Positions 1-9,200 of a stretch of DNA of 64,000 nt are shown one piece after another (positions within the stretch are counted from its first letter, which is position 1; each line of letters begins with the position of its first letter). A model generated the notes under the pieces. The model saw only the letters and a program-made list of their open reading frames with translations, was not told where the DNA came from and did not search any database. The DNA lies in assembly GCA_026390595.1 (NCBI GenBank), contig JAPLFQ010000006.1, positions 1-64,000 of the forward strand. The letters are read 5' to 3'. Source of the DNA: Ignavibacteriales bacterium (GTDB taxonomy: Bacteria > Bacteroidota > Ignavibacteria > UBA10030). Both the position numbers and the translations under genes were made by a program.

Positions 1-2
1 AG

Positions 3-101
3 GCGAGAGAAGCTGTCTTGGAAGCAGTCGGAATCTACAACACCGAGCGTCCACACTTGAGTCTTGCAATGATGACACCTGAAATGCGCTTTGCAGCGTG
101 A
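3..101 (+). CDS. IS3-type transposase, C-terminal end (partial)
   Basis: Only the last 32 codons lie inside the window; the gene starts upstream. The frame ends A-V-G-I-Y-N-T-E-R-P-H-L-S-L, then T-P-E-M and a TGA stop. The Y-N-x-x-R-P-H-x-x-L box followed by a T-P motif is the usual C-terminus of the DDE integrase core in IS3-family OrfB transposases. What remains is intact and in frame, so the full element may be functional or may be broken further upstream; this cannot be told here. The right end of the element should lie within the next 40-80 bases, but I cannot fix the terminal repeat without the left end. Confidence 0.75.
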   Translation, partial: AREAVLEAVGIYNTERPHLSLAMMTPEMRFAA

Positions 102-184
102 ACACTAAATCAACTCTGTCAACTTCTGGCCGGACGATACAGAAGACGTGAGACGAGACAGTGGGGGCAGTTGACTGAAATGCG

Positions 185-210
185 AAGGGCCGCTCACTTG
201 AGTGGCCTTT
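185..210 (+). terminator. Intrinsic terminator after transposase
   Basis: An 11-bp stem (185-195 with 200-210, two G-U pairs) closes on an ACTT loop and is followed by CTTGTTTTG. It sits 84 bases after the transposase stop and probably ends that transcript. Confidence 0.6.
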
Positions 211-284
211 CTTGTTTTGTACTGTCAAAGAGTTTCGCACCTACGGCGCTCAATGAGAATTGGAGAGATTTGGTTATTGATATT

Positions 285-690
285 GCACTCCTAACGGAGT
301 GCTGCACCGGGCCTCTATCTCCGTGGTGGCGAAATGCCATTGACCGCGAGACAACACTCAGGTCTCGCCCCTTCGGAGCCTGCAAAGGCTTGCCAAAGCT
401 TGGTCATGCCCGCAACGCTCGTTGCGGAGCGCGCCCGTGGGCCTTGATCGTAAGACTCTCACCTTCAAGCCTACAGGCCCGTAGGGGCGAAATGTTGTTG
501 ACCATGTCATGCCATTTGATCGAGCTCCGTCAGGAGCGGAATTTCATCGATCAACAGATGACCCCCCGTCGTTCTTCACCAAACTCTCAGGTTCGGACCC
601 TGACATGTCCGGCTGCCAGCCCCGTAGGGGCGAGATGTAACTAACCATGACATGAGACTCGATCGAGCTCCGTCAGGAGCGGCATTGCGG
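285..690. repeat. Patch of short palindromic (REP-like) repeats
   Basis: The region holds no credible gene but is full of small hairpins. 285-302 is a perfect 7-bp hairpin with a TAAC loop. 411-426 is a 6-bp hairpin (CGCAAC/GTTGCG). A composite unit of about 70 bases occurs twice as a direct repeat, at 475-545 and 617-687. Each copy has a CCCGTAGGGGCGA-ATGT box, 20-25 spacer bases, then GATCGAGCTCCGTCAGGAGC followed by GG-ATT. Both boxes are miniature hairpins (CCC-gta-GGG and CTCC-gtca-GGAG). Such elements recur in FCB-group genomes. The region after it, to 804, shows nothing else. Confidence 0.7.
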
Positions 691-804
691 CACTTTCGAT
701 CGAGTTCATTCTTCGCCGGAGACGCTCTTGCGGAATCTTCGATATTTTCTGATATTGTTCGTCCATTTCACCGATTCCTCACCTTCACAAACAGGCAAAA
801 TCAT

Positions 805-1266
805 ATGAGAAACATCTGGTCAGTACTGCTCCTGAGTCTGTGTCTCCTTACTATTGGATTTGCAGGCGAGAAGAAATTTGGAAAGAAGATCACACTGAAA
901 GAGAAAACCAAAATCTCCGACATCATGGCCAATCCAGAGAAATTCGACGGCAAGAAGGTCCTTGTTGAAGGCGCAATTGTCGATGTATGCCAGATGAAAG
1001 GGTGCTGGATCAAGATCGGGAGCGACAAGGAATTCGAATCGATGACCTTCAAAGTCGAAGACGGGGTCATCACCTTTCCGATGGATGTGAAAGGGAAATC
1101 TGCACTTGCGCAGGGGATTGTCTCGGCGAAGGTCTACACCGTTGAGCAGTTGATCGAACAGGGGAAAGAGACAGCGAAAGAACAGGGGAAAGAATTCGAC
1201 CCCAAGTCGGTCAAGGGTCCAAAAACCGTCATCCGGATCAACGGTGAGGGTGCGATCGTTCGATGA
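805..1266 (+). CDS. Exported DUF4920-like protein
   Basis: A 153-residue protein with a hydrophobic signal peptide (residues 1-20, ending F-A-G) and a compact domain built around V-L-V-E-G and D-V-C-Q-M-K-G-C-W. The C-x4-C-W pattern and overall length fit the DUF4920 family (OB-fold-like exported proteins of FCB bacteria), whose function is not established. The ATG at 805 was chosen because it gives a clean signal peptide; a longer frame from 652 would put 51 unlikely residues in front, over the repeat patch. No clear Shine-Dalgarno precedes it. Its stop overlaps the next start, so the two are translated together. The two cysteines could bind metal or form a disulfide, which is inference. Confidence 0.75.
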   Translation: MRNIWSVLLLSLCLLTIGFAGEKKFGKKITLKEKTKISDIMANPEKFDGKKVLVEGAIVDVCQMKGCWIKIGSDKEFESMTFKVEDGVITFPMDVKGKSALAQGIVSAKVYTVEQLIEQGKETAKEQGKEFDPKSVKGPKTVIRINGEGAIVR

Positions 1267-1820
1267 ACTGGAGACGCTGGAACAACGTTCTTCACCGGGA
1301 TGTCGGATATTTTCTCGTTGGAATGACCCTGGTCTACAGCATCTCGGGTATCGCGGTCAATCACAGGGCGGACTGGAATCCGAACTATGAGCGCGAGCAG
1401 CAACTACTCGTGATCGAGCCGACATCGAAAACCGCGAGCGATGAAATTCTTGCAGAAACGCTGACGAAGCTTGCGATCGACAAACGTGAAGTGCGAAACT
1501 CGTTTAGGCCCGATGCCGAGACCCTTCAGATTTTTTTAGAGGGGAAGACGTACTCCGTAGATCTTCCAACCGGCCAGGTCCTCGTCGACAAGGTTCATCC
1601 CCGTCCGGTGCTCTTTGAGTTGAATCAACTTCATCTGAATGCCCCCAAGGGAGTCTGGACGTTTATCTCTGACTTCTTTGCGTTGTCGTTGATCCTGATC
1701 GCGATCACGGGGATGTTTGTTCTGAAGGGGCGCAACGGGATCCTGGGGCGGGGGATCTGGTTTGTCGCGGCGGGGATCCTTGTGCCCGTTGCTTATTGGG
1801 TGTATTACCTGAACTTTTGA
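1263..1820 (+). CDS. PepSY-associated membrane protein
   Basis: A 185-residue inner-membrane protein starting with an ATGA overlap on the upstream gene. The N-terminal W-R-R-W-N-N-V-L-H-R-D motif followed by a membrane helix (about residues 16-33, ending in S-G-I-A-V-N-H) is the hallmark of PepSY-TM proteins. A soluble segment of about 90 residues follows, with a PepSY-like stretch, then two C-terminal helices (about 130-150 and 157-180). Family members are linked to iron or copper handling and to reductase-like membrane complexes; this short single-unit form has no assigned role. Coupling to the DUF4920-like gene suggests one periplasm-facing unit. Confidence 0.75.
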   Translation: MNWRRWNNVLHRDVGYFLVGMTLVYSISGIAVNHRADWNPNYEREQQLLVIEPTSKTASDEILAETLTKLAIDKREVRNSFRPDAETLQIFLEGKTYSVDLPTGQVLVDKVHPRPVLFELNQLHLNAPKGVWTFISDFFALSLILIAITGMFVLKGRNGILGRGIWFVAAGILVPVAYWVYYLNF

Positions 1821-2806
1821 ATTGCATGCAGTCAACGTCTGGGTGGGAGAGTCGGCATTGGGGCCGCTCGCCTGCCCGGGCGTTCCTATGTACGATGCGT
1901 CGCGTGCACAAGAATCCTCACCCTTCTGCATTGCTATCCATTATCCGATGAATCCTGATGGGTCTTACGGGCTGCCTCCGGCATGCTCAAGGTGACCGTC
2001 GCCGGCGAAGTCCTGTCCTCATGGTTTTTCTTCACGTTGTTCTCTTCACTTGATCCCCGGAATCCGTCTCAACGACACCTTCGAAGGAGGGTTTGTCATT
2101 CTCGCTTGTTCAAGGTGGATCAGTAGAAGCTGTCACACGAGGAAGTGGTTGCCATCTATGAAGGATGTTTCTGAGTAATTAGCGCGGGTAGCGATTCACT
2201 CAAGGCTGGCTCACCGATTGTCATCCCTCGATGCAGCCGCCTTTTTTTTCTATGCGGTCGACTACGGTGATCCTCGGCTGGCTGCTCCGTTGGAGGTCCC
2301 CAACTGCCGGTATCGCTTCGCGAGGCGAACAGGAAAAGAGTGACGTCCCAGGCAATCTCGCTTGCGAATGACATCGGGGTTTTTTACTTTTTCCAATCCA
2401 ATCGTGCACCGTGCTCCGGCCGCCTAGCCGGTTCTGAGACAGGGAATTTCCAGGATGAACATTCGATAGTCCACTTGTCGGCAGCTGTCCCCTGACGATG
2501 TGATGCGCTGTTCCGCATGCATTCCATCAGTGACAGGTCTTCATCACAAGCGGACAACAATAATTGATTCAAGCCCGACGACGTCATCGACCTCGACGAG
2601 ACGAACGCGTGTCTCAGTGCAGAGGCCTGTTCATGCGTTGCCTCGAGTTCGGGAATCGAACAAGATCTTGACCGGGTGTTGCCATTCGCATCGCCTATTA
2701 ATTCAATGTTCTATCTGTTTTTGCGTGCGGTACTGGGCAGAAGTCCTTCGTCCCCTTTGTCGCAGTAGGAGTGGATGCGCGCATTTCTTCTCGAAAGGCA
2801 GGAAGT
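1821..2806. other. Intergenic region, no gene recognised
   Basis: Nearly 1 kb without a convincing reading frame: the frames present on both strands are short, start without ribosome sites and look like nothing known. No transposase remnant, tRNA or strong hairpin was recognised. It may hold the promoter of the large surface-protein gene downstream and decayed DNA. Confidence 0.5.
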
Positions 2807-5800
2807 ATGAAAGCAATAACGAGAGCTGTCCATCATTTCACGCTTCTCTTCTTGTTCGTTGCCATGCCGTCGCTCGGGCAAACCTCGTCTACGTCCGGTT
2901 GGGAACCGATCGGGCCGGCGGGTGCTGGCCTGGCGGATCTGATACGGTTCCCCGAGACCGGTACACTGTTGGCAGCAACAAACGCAGGTCCTTCACAGAT
3001 CTACAAATCTACTGACGATGGATCCACTTGGACATGGTTCTCAGAGGTCAAAACCCCGGACGGATGGTACTGTGCCTTTGCATCTCTAGTGTATAACCCA
3101 CGCGACACCAATGAAATTGTGGGATTTCCAACTGGGCCAGTGTGGGCTTGGCCCAAGGATCGTTCCATGGACACCAACTGTTGCTTCTTCGCCAGAAGCA
3201 CAGATGGCGGCAAGTCATGGGAGCGGCACAAATTCCGCGGCGAGTTTGGATGGTCATATACACCTGCTCGAATGCGAGTGGATGCATCAGGCGCGATCAC
3301 CATCGCTGGCTATGGTGTCAACGAGTTGGACGCAACATTGGGGAGGCAACCGTTCATCGCAAGATCCACGGACGGGGGCAAGGCCTGGAGCTTTCGAAGA
3401 TATCCGAATTCGCTCATTGGAGAAACAATTATCTACGCTGTTACCGTGGACCCCTCGGACTCGAACATCGTCTACGTGGGGGGGACTCTGTCCCATGGCG
3501 ACGGATCGGCCGAACCAGTGCTCCTCAAAACAACCAACAATGGTGTCACATGGTCAAGCCTCCTCATGTTCCAGGGGACGACGGTGTACGACGTACGGTG
3601 CCATCCACAAACTCCTTCCACGATCTATGTGGCCACGGATGCTGTAACGTTTGTGAGCACCGATCGGGGGATATCATGGAACCCGAAGGTTGCAGGCTGG
3701 TTGAGCAGACCGGCGAGGGATATCGGGCTCGATCCTACAAATTCTTCCGTGGTGTACGCCTATAATTATCGCGAGCGAGTGACACGGAGCACCGATGGTG
3801 GTTCAACCTGGACGGTGCTCGGTACAGTTGCACTTGGGAGCAGTGTTTCAAAAATCATAATACACCCGGCGAAGGGCTACAAGCTCTACGCTGCAACGGC
3901 CGAAGGGTGCTTCAAATCGGAGAATGCTGGACAGAATTGGTATCCAGGGAACGGAGGGTTGTACAGTGCTGAGATCAGAGCCATACGATGTGTGCCGGAT
4001 AATCCGCAGGTTGTGTATCTCTCCAAGTTTGGTACGGGCATATTGCGCACAGCAAACGCGACAGCCCCAGTCGGTAAAGGTGGGCTCACGTGGGAACGAC
4101 TGCCAAATTTTCTCACCGCTGACAACATAGATCACATTGCAGTCACGGGAGGGACATCGCCAACGATCTACACCCTGCAATCCGACAATGGGGGGGCGAA
4201 CGTTGTCACGAAGAGCACGGATGGTGGATACATGTGGCACGAAATTGACCGAACCATCGCAAGCTTCGACATCAATTGTACTCGTTCGCTGTACCTGGCA
4301 GGCGCAGGAGTCTTTCAATCGGAGCCGGTCAAGCGAATGGCATTAAGGTGGAGTTCCGATGATGGCCGCACTTGGCAGCAATCGACGATCCTGGATTCAC
4401 TCAGCGTGGCGAACGCAGTGTTGCCCGACCCTGTAAACGACAGTATAATCTACGTTGGCGGTCTTCAATTCTTTCCTCAACACGTTCGAATAATGAAAAC
4501 CACGGACAAAGGGGCTCACTGGAAAGCAATGGACGCGAACTATCCGCAGCCAACCAGTTGGGTCGTTGCTTTGGTGAGCGACAAAGCCCATCCGAACCGC
4601 ATCATCGCAGGGAGTGCAGGCGAGATATGTCGGTCAACGGATGCCGGGGAGACCTGGTCGATGGTGCGGAGTTTGACATCACTTACCTGCATCGTCAATG
4701 ACAAATCCAACCCGGACTTGATGTATGCGGGATGCCACACGGGCGTGATTGTGCGGTCCACAGATGGTGGAGCGACCTGGAACGATTTCAGCGAAGGTAT
4801 CCGTGGTCTGGACATCACGTCGATGGATCTGGATTCTCAAAACCAGGTACTCTATGCCGGAACACGAACAAACGGTGCCTTTCGGCGGCAGCTGCCGATA
4901 AGTGCAGGTGGCGGAGCCGTTACCCATCGCGTTGCGCTTCCCCCGGGCTGGAACATGATCTCGAGCTATGTCATGCCAAAGGACTCAACTATTGATTCAG
5001 TGATGGTTCACCTTCACACGAAACCACTGGTCATGAAGAACGGTGCCGGCCAGGTATATTGGCCCGCGTTGGGGATCAATACAATCGGCAAGTGGAATTA
5101 TCGTTCAGGGTATCAGCTCTTCATGAACGCACCGGATACGATTGTCATGACCGGTCCAGAAGTCGCCCCCCAGTCGACTCCGATCCCTCTCACAAAAGGA
5201 TGGAGCATGATCAGCTATTTACGTAATAGCCCGATGCGCGCAGACTCTGTTTTTGGCATTCTTCAAGACGCAGGCGTCGTGGTCAAGGATAATGCGGGAG
5301 AAGTCTACTGGGCGGGTATGGGATTCAATACTCTATTTACAGCGAAGCCCGGCCAAGGGTATTGGATCAATGTGCGGTCTGATGTCACGTTCACCTATTC
5401 TCAGAATGCCTGGCCGGCACCGGCGGATCAAGTCTCAAAAAGAGGTACCACTTCGCTTGCCGCAAACGGAAACACAATCCATTACACTCCACCTTCAACC
5501 AGCACAGGTTCAAATGCTCTTCTCGTTGTTCGCGGCGACGAACTGCGCGAGGGGGATGAGATCGCGGTCAGAACGAGGTCTGGCCTCATCGCTGGCAGCG
5601 GCCGGGTCTCCAATGGCAGTGCGCTCGTGACGATCTGGGGAGACGATCCAACGACAGAGAATATCGATGGCGCAATCGCCGAGGAGCCGCTCACACTGGT
5701 ATGTTGGTCCGTGGCCCGTGGCTCTGAACGAATTCCTCAGGTTCAGACTGTTGTGGATGGCCTTGGCACGCAGGAACAACGAGCGCTCAGGTACAGCAAG

Positions 5801-6112
5801 GACGCGGCACTGATTATGACGATCGCGGGGGAAGAAACCGCTCTCCCGCAGAATTTCGAGCTCGGGCAAAATTATCCGAACCCCTTCAATCCATCGACGA
5901 GCATCACGTTCGCGCTTCCTGTGGCGTCCAGCGTCTCCCTCAAGATATTCGATGTACTTGGCAAAGAAGTCGCCACGCTGGTGCAGGAGAGCCGCCAACC
6001 CGGCATTTACACGGAACGGTGGGATGCATCGGCGATGTCCAGCGGCATCTATTTCTATCAACTCCGGGCAGGGAACAACATCGCAATCCGCAAAATGCTC
6101 CTGCTGAAGTGA
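2807..6112 (+). CDS. Secreted Asp-box beta-propeller protein with T9SS sorting domain
   Basis: A 1101-residue exported protein. The signal peptide ends near residue 25 (S-L-G-Q). Residues about 40-690 hold a dozen Asp-box/BNR repeats of the S-T-D-G-G-x-x-W kind, typical of sialidase/VPS10-like beta-propellers; the number suggests two propellers. Residues about 705-865 contain two copies of a module beginning G-W-N-M-I-S or G-W-S-M-I-S and containing A-G-x-V-Y-W. Residues about 890-965 form a 'WGDD' domain shared with the next gene. The last 85 residues are a type A T9SS sorting domain with N-Y-P-N-P-F-N-P, directing secretion and surface attachment. The ATG at 2807 gives the signal peptide; a GTG at 2771 is possible. 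Substrate is unknown; no catalytic residues are recognised. Confidence 0.85.
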   Translation: MKAITRAVHHFTLLFLFVAMPSLGQTSSTSGWEPIGPAGAGLADLIRFPETGTLLAATNAGPSQIYKSTDDGSTWTWFSEVKTPDGWYCAFASLVYNPRDTNEIVGFPTGPVWAWPKDRSMDTNCCFFARSTDGGKSWERHKFRGEFGWSYTPARMRVDASGAITIAGYGVNELDATLGRQPFIARSTDGGKAWSFRRYPNSLIGETIIYAVTVDPSDSNIVYVGGTLSHGDGSAEPVLLKTTNNGVTWSSLLMFQGTTVYDVRCHPQTPSTIYVATDAVTFVSTDRGISWNPKVAGWLSRPARDIGLDPTNSSVVYAYNYRERVTRSTDGGSTWTVLGTVALGSSVSKIIIHPAKGYKLYAATAEGCFKSENAGQNWYPGNGGLYSAEIRAIRCVPDNPQVVYLSKFGTGILRTANATAPVGKGGLTWERLPNFLTADNIDHIAVTGGTSPTIYTLQSDNGGANVVTKSTDGGYMWHEIDRTIASFDINCTRSLYLAGAGVFQSEPVKRMALRWSSDDGRTWQQSTILDSLSVANAVLPDPVNDSIIYVGGLQFFPQHVRIMKTTDKGAHWKAMDANYPQPTSWVVALVSDKAHPNRIIAGSAGEICRSTDAGETWSMVRSLTSLTCIVNDKSNPDLMYAGCHTGVIVRSTDGGATWNDFSEGIRGLDITSMDLDSQNQVLYAGTRTNGAFRRQLPISAGGGAVTHRVALPPGWNMISSYVMPKDSTIDSVMVHLHTKPLVMKNGAGQVYWPALGINTIGKWNYRSGYQLFMNAPDTIVMTGPEVAPQSTPIPLTKGWSMISYLRNSPMRADSVFGILQDAGVVVKDNAGEVYWAGMGFNTLFTAKPGQGYWINVRSDVTFTYSQNAWPAPADQVSKRGTTSLAANGNTIHYTPPSTSTGSNALLVVRGDELREGDEIAVRTRSGLIAGSGRVSNGSALVTIWGDDPTTENIDGAIAEEPLTLVCWSVARGSERIPQVQTVVDGLGTQEQRALRYSKDAALIMTIAGEETALPQNFELGQNYPNPFNPSTSITFALPVASSVSLKIFDVLGKEVATLVQESRQPGIYTERWDASAMSSGIYFYQLRAGNNIAIRKMLLLK

Positions 6113-6247
6113 ACATTGTCGCAGGACTCGCGAGCAACAGGGAGTTCCCTGTTGTGAACAGTTCTGCATCGTCATGTTTTGAACGACCCCCTCATTCGTT
6201 TCATGGGGCGCAATCGATCCTGTGAACAGGAAATACGAAGGCAGCCT

Positions 6248-9200
6248 ATGCGTAACAACCACACCTCGACTTCCATCCTGAAACGCTTCAGTTTGACATG
6301 TGCGTTCTTTCTCAGCCTCATGTCCTCGCTGCACGCCCAGCAGTGGATTTCTTCCTACAAGGAGGCGATTCAGAATGCCGGGGTCATCGTCACGGCAAGT
6401 GTTGGGAAACTTCAATCCGAATGGATCGAAGATGCTCGCGGCAAACACATTTATACCCACGTCGGACTTCGCGTGATGTCCACACTCAAAGGGGAAACAT
6501 CCGGGCAGGATATCGTGCTCACCGTTATCGGCGGCACGGTGGGAGACATCACCGAAGAAGCGATCCCGTCCCCCACGTTCAAGGAGGGGGAGCAATGCAT
6601 GGTCCTTCTCCAGCAAGGGGGAAATGCCCTCGTCAGTGGAGAATTTGGGAAGATCGAGTTCGGTCACGGGGTCGCGTACTGCGAGAATATGGTAGTCTCG
6701 ATCGATGCCCTCACGCAAGCAGTCGAAGAAATCATCCGAACACCTGCCCTTCACGCTTCATTGCGTGAAGTGCTCGAGCAGAAAGTATTGTTATCCACCC
6801 TCCCCATGAACAGCACTCCCCGCCAATCCGGACTTCAGGATGCTGCGCCGGTGATTTCATCGATCACTCCTCCGAAGGCATCGTCAGGGACCTCGACGCT
6901 AGTGACGATCAAAGGAAAGAACTTCCTCACTGCGCAGTCATCCGGCAATGTCACATTCTATGATGTCACCACGGGGGGCACGCTGGGAGAGATCACGGCC
7001 TGGAGTGATACCCAGATTGTGTGCGTGGTCCCGGGTGAGGGAATGATTTGCAGCGGTCCACTGGTCGTGACGAATGGGAACGGAGTGAAGAGCAACGACT
7101 TCAATTTCCTCGTCTCCTTTTCGTACCGCCAGATGAGATGGCCGGGGCTCCAGCCGGTCGTCAAGTACTTTGTCAACCCGAATGCGCCTGATTCAACCGG
7201 ACTCATTGCAGCGGTCAACAGCGCTGCCGCAACATGGAACAAGTTGGGGTCGGCCATGACTCTTAAGTATGGAGGGACTCATACCTCGACTGCGTCGTCT
7301 TTCAATGGTGTCAACGAAGTGTTGTGGGGTGAGCCCCTTCCCGGGGCCACTGCAAGCGTCCTGATCTGGCATCGCGGAGCAGACATCCTTGAAACCGACA
7401 TGACGTTTTCTTCAAAGATGTCGTGGACCACGAACGGCAACGGAACATCAACGGTCGATGTGCAAGCTATCGCACTCCATGAGTTCGGTCATTTCATTGT
7501 CCTCGGAGACTTGTATGGTCGTGTCGGAGACGGGATCAATGATGACGCAAAAACGATGGGAGGCGGTGCTGATTCAGTGTCAACCACTCTCCGCAGCAGG
7601 TCTGTGTTTTCCGATGACGCGGCAGGCTCACTCTGGACCTATGGTCCCCCGGGAAGCATGGTCCCTGCACCTGTTATTGCTCCATCGAGTTTTTCGAATC
7701 AGACCCCATTGAGCATCAAGATGTTCTGCTCGTCACCCGATGTGACGATCCGGTATTCGACGGACGGGAGCGAGCCGACAGCACTTTCTGACGTCTATTA
7801 TGTCCCCATTTCCCTCAATGCCTATGCAGGCGGGACGATCAAAGCGAAGGGGTTCAAGGATGGCTGGGTCGCCAGCCCGACAACTTCGATACAGTTGACT
7901 TCAGCGATGCCGCAACACAAGCCTCAGTTCACCCTCAAGCTGCGCGATACGAGCATCGTGGCAAATCAAAACTTCACGTTCACGTACCGCGCTTCAGATT
8001 CCAACAACGATACTCTCGTATATTCTCTGGTCAATGCACCTTCGGGCTCTTCACTCACCAAGACCGGTATGTTCACGTGGACGCCATCGTACAAGCAATG
8101 GGGGTCATTTCTAATTACGGCTGTGGTGAGCGATGGAAGATGGACCGATACGGCGCGAGCCACGATCACCGTCACAAAAGTGAATCTGAAGCCAACGATC
8201 ATCTCGCGAACGCCTGCTGTCATTGCTCAATCGATCATGAACAAGAGTGTGACGTTTGGTGTGAGCGCGAGCGATCAAAATGGTGACGCACTTGCGTACA
8301 CATGGCGTGTCAACGGGCTCACCGAAAAATCGGGTCTGGATTCAACCTTCTCACGTATGTTCAGTGGAACTGCGGGAGATGCTGAGAATGTGATATGCAT
8401 TGCGACTGATCCGGGGGGCCTGAAGGATTCGACGATCTGGAGTTTTACGCTGATCACGGACACCGTCCTTGCACCCCCGGCAAGCTGGGCATTTCGGTCG
8501 AAGACAGGACGGACCTGCACCATCGCCGCCTACAATGGTATGCGTCCCACTATCGGGACGCGGGCATTCAGAAGCGGCGACGCCGTGGGCGCATTTTTCC
8601 AGCGCAACGATTCTCTCATTTGTGGCGGCTATGGCACATGGCAGGCTCAGAGCACGATTAACCCGCAAGCCGAAAGTGTGGTTATCACAATGTGGGGAGA
8701 TGATGATCAAACGACGATGAAAGACGGTTTTGCGGAAGGGGAAAATATCATCTTCAAGATATGGGATTCGAGAGCGGGTGTTGAATACAAAACCTCGGCC
8801 GCATGGAAGGACCCGTATGCGGCGGGCCCCCCTCAGAATTCCACATTCTCCACAAACGCGGTGTACATGTTTTACCAGTTGGAAACAGTTCTCAATGGTA
8901 AGCCCTCGTTTGTGTCCAAGTTGGGAAACGTTACAGTGGCACAGAATCAGACGCTCAGTTTCACCTACACCGCCACGGATCCAAACAACGATGCCGTGAC
9001 GTTCAGCCTCGTCAATCCCCCTGTCGGTGCCTCCATCACAACCCTTGGTGTCTTCAACTGGAAGCCGACGACATCGCAACTTGGAGGTTATTCAATCATT
9101 GCGGTTGTGAGTGACGGATCGCTGACAGATACCGCACTGGCGACGGTGACGGTGAAGATGCTGAATGTGAAGCCTACATTTGTATTGAAAATGCGGGATA

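Noticed and set aside
171-644. 157-residue open frame in the repeat patch
   Set aside because: It is made largely of hairpin repeats and has no family-like sequence.
5510-6754. 414-residue open frame on the minus strand
   Set aside because: It runs antisense to the C-terminus of one T9SS protein and the N-terminus of the next, has no family resemblance and crosses a gene junction.
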